A DNA stretch of 64,000 nucleotides from Kordia sp. TARA_039_SRF (GTDB lineage Bacteria > Bacteroidota > Bacteroidia > Flavobacteriales > Flavobacteriaceae): positions 62,001 to 126,000 of the forward strand of contig SMNH02000005.1 in assembly GCA_006383075.2 (NCBI GenBank), read 5' to 3'. Made by a program: the position numbers and the translations under genes. Position 1 is the stretch's first letter; every line of letters begins with the position of its first letter. Of this stretch, positions 43,155 through 52,480 are shown in pieces. The notes beneath the pieces are model-generated. The model searched no databases, was not told where the DNA came from, and saw nothing but the letters and a program-made list of their open reading frames with translations.

Positions 43155-43976
43155 TTATTCTTTCATTTTTCCAGAAATATATTCCAACGTTTCTTGATTG
43201 GTTGTCGCTAAGTGTTTTGGAAGTTTGTTGTCTTTTGGTAATACCGCTAAAAAGCGGTCAAAATTGGACGTATATACGTTTTTGAAAAGCGGTTTTTCAA
43301 CATTCATACTTTTTAAAATCTCTGCAAAGAATTCCTCATGATGAATTAAATCTTCCGCACCTAAGTGAAAAATACCACTTTTACGACGGTTAATCATGTA
43401 GTGAATTTGTTGCGTCAATTTTCTATCAGAAATCGTATTCATCACCAAATGCGGAAAGACTTCAATTGGGATTTTTTCTTTCAAGCATTGCTTTATTTCC
43501 AGAATTCGCGGCGAATTGTGCCCAAAAACCATCGGCAAACGAATGATGGCATATTTTTTCTGCGGTAAGCGCATCAGCATATTTTCAATGCGAATTTTGA
43601 GTTTTCCGTAAATACTTTCCGAAAGCGTTTTATCGTATTCATACGAAGGATAACTGTTATACGCATCAAATACATTGGCTGAGGACAAAAAGAACAGTTT
43701 GCAAGGTTTTGTTTTGATGTATTCGGTTAAATAGATATGCGCTTCAATTTGTGCGGCAAAATCGCCACGCAAGGCAGAAATGATGATGGTAGGCTGAATT
43801 TGCGTCACAATTTCGTCAATACCATCATAATCCAAATCGTAGCGAATAAAATGCTGATTTTTCGCAAACGATTTGTTGCTGTAAAAAGTACCGTATACAT
43901 CAAAGTAGGAGCAGAGCTCTTTATAAATCGCCTGACCTATATAGCCGCTTGCTCCTAATATTAATATTCTGTTCAA
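43155..43976 (-). CDS. NAD(P)-dependent sugar-nucleotide reductase-like protein (extended SDR)
   Basis: 273 residues. The Rossmann motif is ILILGASGYIGQAIYKEL (GASGYIGQ). Later, FFLSSANVFDAYNSYPSYEYDKTLSESIYGKLK holds the catalytic Tyr and Lys (YGKLK), as in RmlD-type dTDP-4-dehydrorhamnose reductases. The protein is smaller than usual and its substrate is unknown. The start is a TTG at 43976. It follows gcvT by nine bases, so they are probably co-transcribed, but the pathways are unrelated. Confidence 0.8.
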   Translation of the reverse strand: MNRILILGASGYIGQAIYKELCSYFDVYGTFYSNKSFAKNQHFIRYDLDYDGIDEIVTQIQPTIIISALRGDFAAQIEAHIYLTEYIKTKPCKLFFLSSANVFDAYNSYPSYEYDKTLSESIYGKLKIRIENMLMRLPQKKYAIIRLPMVFGHNSPRILEIKQCLKEKIPIEVFPHLVMNTISDRKLTQQIHYMINRRKSGIFHLGAEDLIHHEEFFAEILKSMNVEKPLFKNVYTSNFDRFLAVLPKDNKLPKHLATTNQETLEYISGKMKE

Positions 43977-43985
43977 AAGCTGTTG

Positions 43986-45071
43986 TTATTGTTTTTTGTA
44001 AAAAGGAAGTTTGATGATTTTAGCAGGAATTCGCTTTTTGCGAATTTGAATGTAAATAGTACTGTCAACACCTGCAAAAGACGTTGGTACATAGCCCATT
44101 CCGATTCCTTTTTTGATAGAAGGTGACATGGTTCCAGAAGTTACCATTCCTAACGGATTTCCTTCAATATCGACAATATCATATCCGTGACGCGGAATGC
44201 CACGATCTTGCATTTCAAAGGCAACTAATTTCCGTGTAGTTCCCATTTTTTTCTGTGCTTCCAAATACTCACGGTTGGAAAAGTGTTTCGTGAATTTGGT
44301 AATCCAACTCAAACCAGCTTCAATCGGAGATGTGGTTTCGTCAATATCATTCCCGTATAAACAGTATCCCATTTCTAAGCGAAGTGTATCTCTTGCTGCC
44401 AATCCAATCGGTTTGATGCCATACGATTCACCTGCTTCCATGACTTTGTTCCAAATATGGACAACATCTTCGTTTTTGCAGTAAATTTCAAATCCGCCCG
44501 AACCTGTATAGCCTGTTGCAGAAATAATGACATCGTCAACTCCTGCAAACTTTTCAATGCGAAACGTGTAGTATTTTAAATTGACCAAATCCACTTCAGT
44601 AAGCGATTGCATAGCTTCAGCAGCTTTTGGTCCTTGAATAGCCAATAACGAATATTCTTCCGAAACATCTTCTAAAATGGCTCCAACATCATTCTGACTT
44701 GTAATCCAGTTCCAGTCTTTTTGAATGTTTGCAGCATTGACTACTAATAAATATTCTTCTTCATGGATACGATAAATAATCAAATCGTCAATAATTCCTC
44801 CCGTAGCATTTGGCATACAGCTATATTGCGCTTTTCCATCTTTCAATTTGGCAGCATCATTCGTACTAATCTTTTGAATTAATGCTAAAGCATTTGGCCC
44901 CGTAATTAAAAATTCGCCCATGTGACTTACGTCAAAAACGCCCACGCCATTACGAACCGTTTCGTGTTCAATATTAACACCTTCGTATTGTACTGGCATG
45001 TTATATCCTGCAAAAGGAACCATTTTTGCGCCGAGTGCTTCGTGTGTTTTGGTTAGTGCTGTATCCTTCAT
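43986..45071 (-). CDS. gcvT: Aminomethyltransferase of the glycine cleavage system
   Basis: 361 residues. T-protein: transfers the aminomethyl carbon from the H-protein lipoyl arm to tetrahydrofolate and releases ammonia. The N-terminus [24 protein letters not shown] and [16 protein letters not shown] are typical. The folate site is visible in [13 protein letters not shown] and [21 protein letters not shown], ending in [20 protein letters not shown]- and P-protein genes are not in the window. The ATG is at 45071. Confidence 0.96.
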   Translation of the reverse strand: MKDTALTKTHEALGAKMVPFAGYNMPVQYEGVNIEHETVRNGVGVFDVSHMGEFLITGPNALALIQKISTNDAAKLKDGKAQYSCMPNATGGIIDDLIIYRIHEEEYLLVVNAANIQKDWNWITSQNDVGAILEDVSEEYSLLAIQGPKAAEAMQSLTEVDLVNLKYYTFRIEKFAGVDDVIISATGYTGSGGFEIYCKNEDVVHIWNKVMEAGESYGIKPIGLAARDTLRLEMGYCLYGNDIDETTSPIEAGLSWITKFTKHFSNREYLEAQKKMGTTRKLVAFEMQDRGIPRHGYDIVDIEGNPLGMVTSGTMSPSIKKGIGMGYVPTSFAGVDSTIYIQIRKKRIPAKIIKLPFYKKQ

Positions 45072-45250
45072 TTGTGATTTTCTTAAATTGATTGCGAATT
45101 TATGAAAAATCAGCCTAAATGAATGAGGAATTTGCAGTTGTTTCTCGTTTTTTAATCGCTTTTTAGGATTTTCACAAATTTGAGCGATTTTGATAGTTTT
45201 TTATGATTGGTAGTTTGTTGATTTAAAGGTTAATGAGTTTAGCGTTTCTA

Positions 45251-46540
45251 TCAAAGTTTTATGTATTTAAAAAACGACTTTAATTCTTCATAAGAACTAA
45301 TTTCTATGGCATGCTTTTCTTTGTGGATGATTTCTTGAATTTGTGATGGAATGTCCAGTTGTATGTCTAAAGTAGATTCCACTGTTGGTAAAAACTTGAC
45401 AGGATGCGCCGTTTCTAGAAATATTCCGTAAGCGTCTTTTAAATCGTGCTTTTTCAACCCTAAATAACCAACGGCACCATGCGGATCGGCAATATAGTTG
45501 TGTTGATGGTAAATGTTTTTCATAGCAACTTTCGTTTCCGCATCCGTAAAACTGTAAGACGAAAAATGCTGTTTGATGGTTGCTAAATCATTCCCATACA
45601 ATTCTTGAATACGGACAAAATTGCTCGGATTCCCAACATCCATCGCATTGGAAATTGTTGCAATAGATTTTTGTGGCTTATATTCGCCATTTTGCAAATA
45701 GTTAGAAACGGTATCGTTTACATTGGTCGCTGCGATAAAATGCTGAATCGGTAATCCTAGTTTTTGTGCCATTATGCCTGCACAAATATTCCCGAAGTTT
45801 CCACTTGGAACCGAAAACACAATGTTTTTATGTTGTTTGTGTAATGCCTTGTACGCAAAGAAAAAGTAGAACATTTGTGGCAACCAACGCGCAATATTGA
45901 TAGAGTTTGCAGACGTTAAGGTACGTTGAATTTCAGCATCTAAAAAAGCAGTTTTGACCATTTCTTGGCAATCATCAAAAACACCATCTACTTCCAACGC
46001 TGTGACGTTTTGTCCTAAGGTTGTCAATTGTTTTTCTTGAATATCGCTGACTTTTCCACTTGGATAGAGAATGACAACATCTACACCTTTCACGCCTAAA
46101 AAACCATTCGCAACGGCACCACCAGTATCGCCCGAAGTGGCAACTAACACTGTAACTTTTTCTTCTTTTTCACGATTAAAATAACCCAAACAACGCGCCA
46201 TAAATCGCGAACCAACATCTTTAAACGCCATTGTTGGACCGTGAAACAATTCGAGCGTTCCAATATTTTCTTCAACGGTAACGACAGGAAAGTCAAAACT
46301 CAGCGTTTCTGCTATAATTTCTTTTAAAACTGCACTCGGAATATCATCACCTACAAATTGTTGAATCGCTTCAAAGGCAATTTCTTCATGCGAATAGTTG
46401 TCAATATTCTTGATAAAATCTTCTGATAAAGGTGTGATGTTTTCAGGGAAATAAATACCGCGATCAGGTGCCAATCCTTTGATAACAGCTTCTTTAAAAG
46501 ATACTTTTGGTGAATTATGATGTAGACTGTAATAGTTCAT
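45251..46540 (-). CDS. thrC: Threonine synthase
   Basis: 429 residues. Pyridoxal-phosphate enzyme that turns O-phosphohomoserine into threonine. The cofactor Lys lies in GPTMAFKDVGSRFMARCLGY, and the phosphate-binding loop is VLVATSGDTGGAVANGFLG. The SVPSGNFGNICAGIMA motif is also conserved. It is the last gene of the leftward thr operon, 275 bases after thrB; that gap holds a repeat and low-complexity DNA, so a second promoter cannot be excluded. The ATG is at 46540. Confidence 0.96.
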   Translation of the reverse strand: MNYYSLHHNSPKVSFKEAVIKGLAPDRGIYFPENITPLSEDFIKNIDNYSHEEIAFEAIQQFVGDDIPSAVLKEIIAETLSFDFPVVTVEENIGTLELFHGPTMAFKDVGSRFMARCLGYFNREKEEKVTVLVATSGDTGGAVANGFLGVKGVDVVILYPSGKVSDIQEKQLTTLGQNVTALEVDGVFDDCQEMVKTAFLDAEIQRTLTSANSINIARWLPQMFYFFFAYKALHKQHKNIVFSVPSGNFGNICAGIMAQKLGLPIQHFIAATNVNDTVSNYLQNGEYKPQKSIATISNAMDVGNPSNFVRIQELYGNDLATIKQHFSSYSFTDAETKVAMKNIYHQHNYIADPHGAVGYLGLKKHDLKDAYGIFLETAHPVKFLPTVESTLDIQLDIPSQIQEIIHKEKHAIEISSYEELKSFFKYIKL

Positions 46541-46552
46541 TTTTTTTGTTTT

Positions 46553-46600
46553 TTTGTTGGTTGTTGGTTACTGGTTGGTTGTTTTTTGTTTTTGTCGATT
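46553..46600. repeat. Low-complexity TTG/GTT tract
   Basis: The sequence runs GTTGGTTGTTGGTTACTGGTTGGTTG with T-rich flanks. It is just upstream of thrC and has no coding support; it is slippage-prone. Confidence 0.7.
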
Positions 46601-46630
46601 TGTTTTTTTTAGCTGCGCTATTTTTTATTT

Positions 46631-46762
46631 CATAGTGCTTCTCGATACATTTTTCCTTTCATTTCGACAAACTCAATGTGCAGGAAAAACACTAGAAGTG
46701 ACGTTTGGCTTTTTATTGAAAAACTCAAAGATTGAAAGATTAAAAGTTTTAATTTTATTCAA
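46631..46762. repeat. Dispersed repeat A (partner at 47811), with a heptad tract
   Basis: About 130 bases matching 47811-47943 closely: TTCTCGATACATTTTTCCTT, then GACAA(A/G)CTCAATGTGCAGGA, and ending AATTTTATTCAA. Both copies lie just upstream (in gene direction) of thrC and thrB. It is not a known mobile element. Confidence 0.85.
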
Positions 46763-46799
46763 TACCTAATACCTAATACCTAATACCTAATACCTAAAA
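46762..46799. repeat. Heptanucleotide microsatellite (TACCTAA)n
   Basis: TACCTAA is repeated about five times directly after repeat A. It lies between thrB and thrC and may vary in length by slippage. Confidence 0.85.
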
Positions 46800-46815
46800 C
46801 CCAACACCTAAAATC

Positions 46816-47736
46816 CTAAATAACCCGACAACCATTCGTATTTATTTTAGACACATGAATATCGTAATCGATGTGTAATTTTTTATAGGTTTCAGACATG
46901 GAATCCGCTACTTTTTCTGCGATTTCTTTTCCTTTGCTTAATGCGAAAATGGACGGTCCAGAACCTGAAATTCCAGCTCCTAATGCGCCTGCATGAATGG
47001 CATTTGCTTTTACCTCATCAAATCCTGGAATTAAGATAGAACGTAACGGTTCTACGATTTCGTCGTGCAATGATCTGCTGATTAAATCATAGTCCGATGT
47101 GTACAATCCGCTAATCAAACCGCCGAGATTTCCAATTTGTATGATGGATTCTTTGAGCGTGATTTTTTGCTTTAATACCGAACGCGAATCAGACGTTTTG
47201 ACTTCAATTTGCGGATGAATCACCGTCGCGTACAATTCATCAGGTGTTGGAATTTTAATGATGTCCAACGGTTCATAGCTTCGCACTAAGGTGAATCCGC
47301 CAAGCAATGCAGGCGCTACATTGTCTGCATGTGCAGTTCCACTAGCTAGTTTTTCGCCTTCCATGGCAAAAGGAACCAATTCTTTGGTAGAAAAAGGTTT
47401 TCCTAACAATTCGTTCATCGCCCAAACAGTTCCTGCTGAACTCGCCGCACTGCTTCCAATACCACTTCCTGCTTTGATATTTTTATAGATTTCAATCTCA
47501 AAACCGTGATTAATATTGAGTTTGTCTAACATTGCCAAACCTGCAATACCTGCGACATTTTTTTCGGTTTCAAGCGGTAAATCTTGTCCGACAAGTTTCG
47601 AAATCGTAATTCCTTTTTCAGGCGTTTTCCGAATTATCATTTCGTCGCCAACCGTATCTAAGCAAAGTCCAAGGACGTCAAAGCCACAGGAAACATTGGC
47701 AATAGTTGCGGGCGCGAATATTTTGAGTTCGTTCAT
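46816..47736 (-). CDS. thrB: Homoserine kinase
   Basis: 306 residues from the ATG at 47736 (MNELKIFAPATIANVSCGFDVLG); a longer frame reaching 47790 runs toward the repeat and is rejected. GHMP kinase that phosphorylates homoserine. The ATP loop is IKAGSGIGSSAASSAGTVWAMNELL, and the third motif is GALGAGISGSGPSIFALSKG. It lies 234 bases after thrA, separated by repeat B and a microsatellite, and is co-directional with thrA and thrC. Confidence 0.95.
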   Translation of the reverse strand: MNELKIFAPATIANVSCGFDVLGLCLDTVGDEMIIRKTPEKGITISKLVGQDLPLETEKNVAGIAGLAMLDKLNINHGFEIEIYKNIKAGSGIGSSAASSAGTVWAMNELLGKPFSTKELVPFAMEGEKLASGTAHADNVAPALLGGFTLVRSYEPLDIIKIPTPDELYATVIHPQIEVKTSDSRSVLKQKITLKESIIQIGNLGGLISGLYTSDYDLISRSLHDEIVEPLRSILIPGFDEVKANAIHAGALGAGISGSGPSIFALSKGKEIAEKVADSMSETYKKLHIDYDIHVSKINTNGCRVI

Positions 47737-47810
47737 TTTTTGTTCTTTGTTTTTCGTTGTTTGCACTTGTTTTATCTTAGTGTCAAACATTCACTTTTAC
47801 ATTTGGTGTT

Positions 47811-47943
47811 TCAGAGTACTTCTCGATACATTTTTCCTTTCATTTCGACAAGCTCAATGTGCAGGAAAAACACTCGAAGTGACGGTTGGTTTTATTATTG
47901 AAAAATTAAAAGATTCAATGATTGAAAATTTTAATTTTATTCA
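47811..47943. repeat. Dispersed repeat B (partner at 46631), with a heptad tract
   Basis: Second copy of the repeat at 46631-46762. Differences are scattered, such as AAGCTC against AAACTC. Like copy A it is followed by a heptad tract, but of a different unit. Confidence 0.85.
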
Positions 47944-47971
47944 ACATTCAACATTCAACATTCAACATTCT
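47942..47971. repeat. Heptanucleotide microsatellite (CAACATT)n
   Basis: CAACATT is repeated about four times, directly after repeat B and touching the end of thrA (47970). Confidence 0.85.
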
Positions 47972-50417
47972 AAAACTTCCCAATACGTATAACGTCTGCA
48001 AAAATACCTGAAGCGGTTACTTCTGCACCTGCGCCAGCACCTTTGATGAGTAACGGTTGCGCTACGTAGTGATCCGTAAAAAATAGTACAATGTTATCGC
48101 TTCCTTCCAAATTGTAAAAAGGATGATCGGCAGGAATGTGTTGCAATCCTACGTTGGCTTTTCCATCTTCAAAAGTCGCGACGTATTTCAGGCGACAGTC
48201 TTTGTCATTGGCTTCTTTAAAGATTTGCTGAAAGTGTGCTTCATGCGTTTTTAGCGAAGCGTAAAAGTCTTCGTTGTTATCTGTTTCCAGTGTTTCTTTT
48301 GGTAAGAATGAATTATTTTGAATGTCATCCAATTCTAAAATATAACCACTTTCACGTGCGAGAATGAGAATTTTTCGTGCGACATCAACACCGCTTAAAT
48401 CAATTTTTGGATCAGGTTCCGTGTAGCCTTCTTTTTGGGCTTGTAAAACCACATCGTGAAAGGTATTTTCGTTGCTGAAATTATTAAATACAAAGTTTAA
48501 ACTTCCCGATAAAACCGCTTGTATTTTGTGAATACGGTCTCCCGAAGCGATTAAATTTTTTAAAGTGTCAATAATTGGCAATCCCGCACCAACGTTGGTT
48601 TCAAACAAAAATGGCGCATTGTATTTTTGCGAGACTTGCTTCAAATTTTGATAATTTTCATATTCGGAAGCACAAGCAATTTTATTACAAGTGACTACTG
48701 AAATACTATTTTTTAGATACTGATCATATACTTTGGAAACGTCATGACTCGCTGTGATATCAATAAAAATACTGTTGCGCAAGTTGAGCGATTTTACTTG
48801 CTCGCCAAACTTTTCCAAATCGGCTTCAACGCCTTCGCTGAGTAACTTTTTCCAGTGTTTTAATTTGATGCTTTCTTCATCAAAAACCATGGTTCTCGAG
48901 TTGGAAATTCCGATAACGCGAATATTGAGTTTGAGTTGTTCGCGTAAATATTCTTGCTGTTTTTGCAATTGTGCTAAGAAACGTTCGCCCACATTTCCAA
49001 CGCCAGTTACAAACAGATTGAGTTGTTTTACTTTTTCTTCAAAGAATTCTTCGTGTAGTGCGTTTAATGCTTTTTTGGCATCTTCACTATTGATAACCGC
49101 AGAAATATTTTTCTCAGAAGCTCCTTGTGCAATCGCGCGAATGTTTACGTTGTTTTTACCGAGCATACTAAACATTTTTCCACTCAAACCTTGGTGGTTT
49201 TTCATGTTTTCACCAACTAATGCAATGATGGCTAATTGCTGCTCCACCAAAATCGGATCTACTTTTCCAGAAGCGATTTCGTAAGCAAAGGTTTCGTCAA
49301 TGGCAATTTTAGCTTTGGAAGCTTCTTTGTCGTTAATTCCAATACAGATAGAATGCTCCGAAGAAGCTTGCGTAATAAGGATAATGTTGATTTGCTCCGC
49401 TAGTAAAGTCTCAAATAAGCGTTTGGAAAACCCTGGAATTCCAATCATTCCGCTTCCTTCCAGCGTAAGCAATGAAATATTTTCAATGTAACTAATACCT
49501 TTTACAGCGCGTTGTTTTCCGTTCGGATTTTTAGAAATATGAGTTCCTTCTTGCTCAGGTTTAAAGGTGTTTTTGACCAAAATAGGAATTTCCTTATTAA
49601 GCACAGGTTGAATGGTTGGCGGATAAATGACTTTCGCACCAAAGTGTGACAATTCCATCGCTTCTTGATAGGAAATATGCGGAATTGGTGTCGCCTGCTT
49701 TACAATACGAGGATTCGCCGTGTACATTCCGCTAACGTCTGTCCAAATTTGCAATTCTTCAGCATCTACAGATGCTGCAATAATGGCTGCAGTATAATCA
49801 GAACCACCGCGACCAAGTGTTGTAGTTTCTCCTTTTTCTGTTGCTGCAATAAATCCTGGTAAGATGACAATTTGTTTGTCATTTGCTTTGAAAAAGTTAT
49901 GACAATTTTCTTGTGTAACTTTCATCAGTACTTGCGCCGTTTCGTAACTTTCCGTAGTAATAATCAACTCGCGACTGTCTTTGTAAATGCTATTCAATTT
50001 TCGACTAGCCATAACTTCCGAAATGATGAAAGACGATAACAATTCGCCAAAACTTGCAATCGTAGCTAAGGTTTTTGGTGTCAATTCGCGTAGCAAATAA
50101 CAACCTTCGTATAAAGTTTCTAAATAATTCAGCAAACGTTTCGTGTGACTGATAATAGCACTTTGTTCCGTTACAGGAATCAAATCTTTAACTACTTGTA
50201 TATGTCTGTTCTCAATTTCTTTTAATAATGATTTGTAATATTCGTCTTTAACGGCTGCCAATTCTGCAGTTTTTAACAGCATATTTGTTGTGTTGCCAAA
50301 AGCAGAAACGACGACAGCAATCGTGTCTTTTTGAGAAGCTTTGGAGATGATATCAATGACCAAATTTATGTTTTGCGCATTGGCGACAGAAGTACCGCCA
50401 AATTTGAGTACGTTCAT
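47970..50417 (-). CDS. thrA: Bifunctional aspartate kinase / homoserine dehydrogenase
   Basis: 815 residues in the ThrA architecture. The N-terminal kinase starts VLKFGGTSVANAQNINLVID and includes TTLGRGGSDYTAAIIAA. Two ACT domains follow (about residues 310-460), likely for feedback by threonine. The C-terminal dehydrogenase has FVTGVGNVGERFLAQL (NAD(P) loop) and FETNVGAGLPIIDTLKNL. The ATG is at 50417. It is the first gene of the thr operon, downstream of the leader peptide and attenuator at 50497-50592. Threonine synthesis from aspartate needs Asd elsewhere. Confidence 0.97.
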   Translation of the reverse strand: MNVLKFGGTSVANAQNINLVIDIISKASQKDTIAVVVSAFGNTTNMLLKTAELAAVKDEYYKSLLKEIENRHIQVVKDLIPVTEQSAIISHTKRLLNYLETLYEGCYLLRELTPKTLATIASFGELLSSFIISEVMASRKLNSIYKDSRELIITTESYETAQVLMKVTQENCHNFFKANDKQIVILPGFIAATEKGETTTLGRGGSDYTAAIIAASVDAEELQIWTDVSGMYTANPRIVKQATPIPHISYQEAMELSHFGAKVIYPPTIQPVLNKEIPILVKNTFKPEQEGTHISKNPNGKQRAVKGISYIENISLLTLEGSGMIGIPGFSKRLFETLLAEQINIILITQASSEHSICIGINDKEASKAKIAIDETFAYEIASGKVDPILVEQQLAIIALVGENMKNHQGLSGKMFSMLGKNNVNIRAIAQGASEKNISAVINSEDAKKALNALHEEFFEEKVKQLNLFVTGVGNVGERFLAQLQKQQEYLREQLKLNIRVIGISNSRTMVFDEESIKLKHWKKLLSEGVEADLEKFGEQVKSLNLRNSIFIDITASHDVSKVYDQYLKNSISVVTCNKIACASEYENYQNLKQVSQKYNAPFLFETNVGAGLPIIDTLKNLIASGDRIHKIQAVLSGSLNFVFNNFSNENTFHDVVLQAQKEGYTEPDPKIDLSGVDVARKILILARESGYILELDDIQNNSFLPKETLETDNNEDFYASLKTHEAHFQQIFKEANDKDCRLKYVATFEDGKANVGLQHIPADHPFYNLEGSDNIVLFFTDHYVAQPLLIKGAGAGAEVTASGIFADVIRIGKF

Positions 50418-50496
50418 GAGTTTTGTTTTGAATGGTTAATCGGTAATGTTATGTTTTTTGAAAAATGTGTATATAAACACCTGCTGATTGTATAAA

Positions 50497-50592
50497 TTAA
50501 ACCCCAAAAGGGGTTGTAGTAGCAACCGTTACAGTGATCATAATCGCTGTAATATGTGTTGATGTAGAAAGATTTGTTACTACTAATTGCAT
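50497..50592 (-). CDS. thrL: Threonine operon leader peptide (attenuator)
   Basis: 31 residues (M Q L V V T N L S T S T H I T A I M I T V T V A T T T P F G V) from the ATG at 50592 to the TAA at 50497. Nine Thr and three Ile mirror the thr/ile-rich leader of E. coli thrL. It is on the same strand as thrA, 79 bases ahead of it, and follows the operon promoter. Within its RNA, 50585-50576 pairs with 50526-50517 (10 bp, one G-U). GGTTG (50527-50523) can instead pair with CAACC (50516-50512). AACCCC can pair with GGGGTT (50515-50510/50505-50500). The three structures exclude each other in turn, the classic attenuation layout. Confidence 0.85.
   Translation of the reverse strand: MQLVVTNLSTSTHITAIMITVTVATTTPFGV
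50500..50515 (-). terminator. Attenuator hairpin of the thr operon
   Basis: AACCCC-TTTT-GGGGTT, a perfect 6-bp stem near the end of the leader peptide gene, followed by a weak T-rich run (TTTAATTTAT). Confidence 0.65.
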
Positions 50593-50612
50593 AAGTATCG
50601 TATGATGTTATT

Positions 50613-50643
50613 CAAATGTATTACTTTTATGACCATAAACAAA
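50613..50643 (-). promoter_or_regulatory. Promoter of the thr operon
   Basis: On the minus strand TTTG (50643-50640), 19 bases, then TACATTTG (50620-50613): an exact match to the Bacteroidota promoter. Transcription would begin near 50606, about 14 bases before the leader peptide ATG. Confidence 0.8.
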
Positions 50644-50768
50644 TTATATAGTTATTTTTTACGGATTACTAGTGAAAAACGTTTTTCTTTAAAAATGCAC
50701 TAAAAAAGTATCCTTAATTGTAAAGAATTTCATTAAATGTGTAATGCTTAGCGCTAATTTAACTCTAC

Positions 50769-52307
50769 ATGAAAATATATTCAGCCGAACAAATTTACGA
50801 AGCCATCAATCAAACGATTGAAAAGAATCAAATTACCTCTAATGATTTAATGGAATATGCGGGAACTCAAATTTTTAATTGGTTTCATACGCGTATGCAA
50901 GGTGCGCAAGTTCCTATTCATATTTATTGCGGTATTGGAAATAATGGCGGCTGTGGATTGGTTTTGGGACGACAACTTCTGCACCATGGGTATAATGTGC
51001 ATGTGTATATTGTAAATTTTAGCACGAAACGAACAAAAGATTTTTTAATCAACTATGATCGTATTAAAGAATTTAAAGTGTGGCCGCGTTTGCTGAATTC
51101 AGGAGAAGAATTTCCAGAAATGCATCGAGATGACATTATTGTGGATGCGATTTTTGGAATTGGATTGAATCGTGAAACGTCCGATTGGGTAAAGGATTTA
51201 ATCAAATATATCAACGCATCAGAAGCGTATACAGTTTCGTTGGATGTTCCGTCGGGATTGTATCCAGATCACGGACCAGAAGATAAAGAAGCGGTAATTG
51301 AAAGTAATTATACATTGACGAGTCAAGCGCCAAAACTAAGCTTTTTCTTGCCAGAAACGGGCATTTATATGCAACAATGGGAAGCAATTGATATCGGACT
51401 CGATCAAGAATATTTGCGTACAACAGAAACAGAAGTTCAACTCATTGATAAACTTGAAGTATTACCGTTATATATTCCAAGAGAAAAATATGCGCACAAA
51501 GGCTCGTACGGACACAGTTTGATTGTAGGCGGAAGTCACGGAAAAATAGGCGCTGTTACTTTGGCGAGTTCAGCGTGTTTGCGAGTCGGAGCAGGATTGG
51601 TTACTGCGTATATTCCAGCATGTGGTTATGAAATTGTACAAACTTCATTGCCAGAAGCGATGGTACTTTGTGATGCAAATGAAAAACATATTTCAGACAT
51701 TTCTTTTGATATAGTGCCGAAAGCTATCGGAATCGGTGTTGGTTTGGGAACAGAGACAATTACAGTAAAAGCATTGGAAGTATTTTTAAAAGAAAACACG
51801 CATCCATTGGTCGTTGATGCAGACGCATTGAATATACTGGCGGCGAATCCGAAGTTGTTACAATTTGTACCGGAACATTCTATATTCACACCGCATCCAA
51901 AGGAGTTGGAGCGTTTGATAGGCGAGTGGAAAGACGATTTTGACAAACTAGCCAAAGCCAAAGCTTTTGCGAAAAAGTATAATATCGTACTCATCATCAA
52001 AGGTGCGCATACGATTATTATTTATGATTCGTATGTGTATATCAATAATACAGGAAATCCAGGCATGGCAACTGCTGGAAGCGGCGATGTGTTGACAGGA
52101 ATGCTTACAGGATTGCTTTCACAAGGATACGATTCGTTAAAAGCTGCGTTATTTGGTGTGTATTTGCATGGAAAAGCAGGCGATATTGCATTGTCTGGCT
52201 TAGGATATCAAGCGTTGATAGCGAGTGATATTGTAGACTTTATTGGCGATGCGTATTTAGATTTATTCAAACAACCAGAAGAGCCATCTGCGGAAGCGGA
52301 GGAATGA
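50769..52307 (+). CDS. nnr: Bifunctional NAD(P)H-hydrate epimerase / ADP-dependent dehydratase
   Basis: 512 residues. Repairs damaged NAD(P)H hydrates. The N-terminal YjeF_N epimerase domain (about 1-210) has IYCGIGNNGGCGLVLGRQLL and VDAIFGIGLNRE. The C-terminal carbohydrate-kinase-like dehydratase has GSYGHSLIVGGSHGKIGA, LVVDADALNILA, FTPHPKELERLIG and NTGNPGMATAGSGDVLTGML. The order and length match E. coli Nnr. It starts from the spacer opposite the thr promoter, so the two divergent units share a regulatory region. Repeat copy 3 follows the stop. Confidence 0.95.
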   Translation: MKIYSAEQIYEAINQTIEKNQITSNDLMEYAGTQIFNWFHTRMQGAQVPIHIYCGIGNNGGCGLVLGRQLLHHGYNVHVYIVNFSTKRTKDFLINYDRIKEFKVWPRLLNSGEEFPEMHRDDIIVDAIFGIGLNRETSDWVKDLIKYINASEAYTVSLDVPSGLYPDHGPEDKEAVIESNYTLTSQAPKLSFFLPETGIYMQQWEAIDIGLDQEYLRTTETEVQLIDKLEVLPLYIPREKYAHKGSYGHSLIVGGSHGKIGAVTLASSACLRVGAGLVTAYIPACGYEIVQTSLPEAMVLCDANEKHISDISFDIVPKAIGIGVGLGTETITVKALEVFLKENTHPLVVDADALNILAANPKLLQFVPEHSIFTPHPKELERLIGEWKDDFDKLAKAKAFAKKYNIVLIIKGAHTIIIYDSYVYINNTGNPGMATAGSGDVLTGMLTGLLSQGYDSLKAALFGVYLHGKAGDIALSGLGYQALIASDIVDFIGDAYLDLFKQPEEPSAEAEE

Positions 52308-52314
52308 TATACAT

Positions 52315-52457
52315 AAAAAAAGACTGTCTGAGGAGTACAGATTTCGTCAAACCGAACTTGATTCGGTTTCCCATAACAGTTAAAAATCAGTGTGATGAGA
52401 TTCTGAGTCAAGCTCAGAATGACGCTAATTAATACTTTTCAGACAGTCTCTTTTTTT
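52315..52457. repeat. Interspersed palindromic element, copy 3
   Basis: Ends AAGACTGTCTG (left) and CAGACAGTCTCTTTTTTT (right) are inverted. The inner CCGAACTTGATTCGG and ATTCTGAG-TCAAG-CTCAGAAT palindromes match copy 2 almost exactly. It sits where nnr and the TlpA-like gene converge. Confidence 0.9.
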
Positions 52458-52480
52458 ATTTTATAATTTAAAGTGATTGA

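Noticed and set aside
46762-46799. Possible CRISPR-like direct repeats
   Set aside because: Seven-base tandem unit without spacers; a microsatellite, not a CRISPR array.
47516-47992. 158-codon plus-strand frame over thrB start, repeat B and thrA end
   Set aside because: Crosses a dispersed repeat and a microsatellite and lies antisense to known genes.
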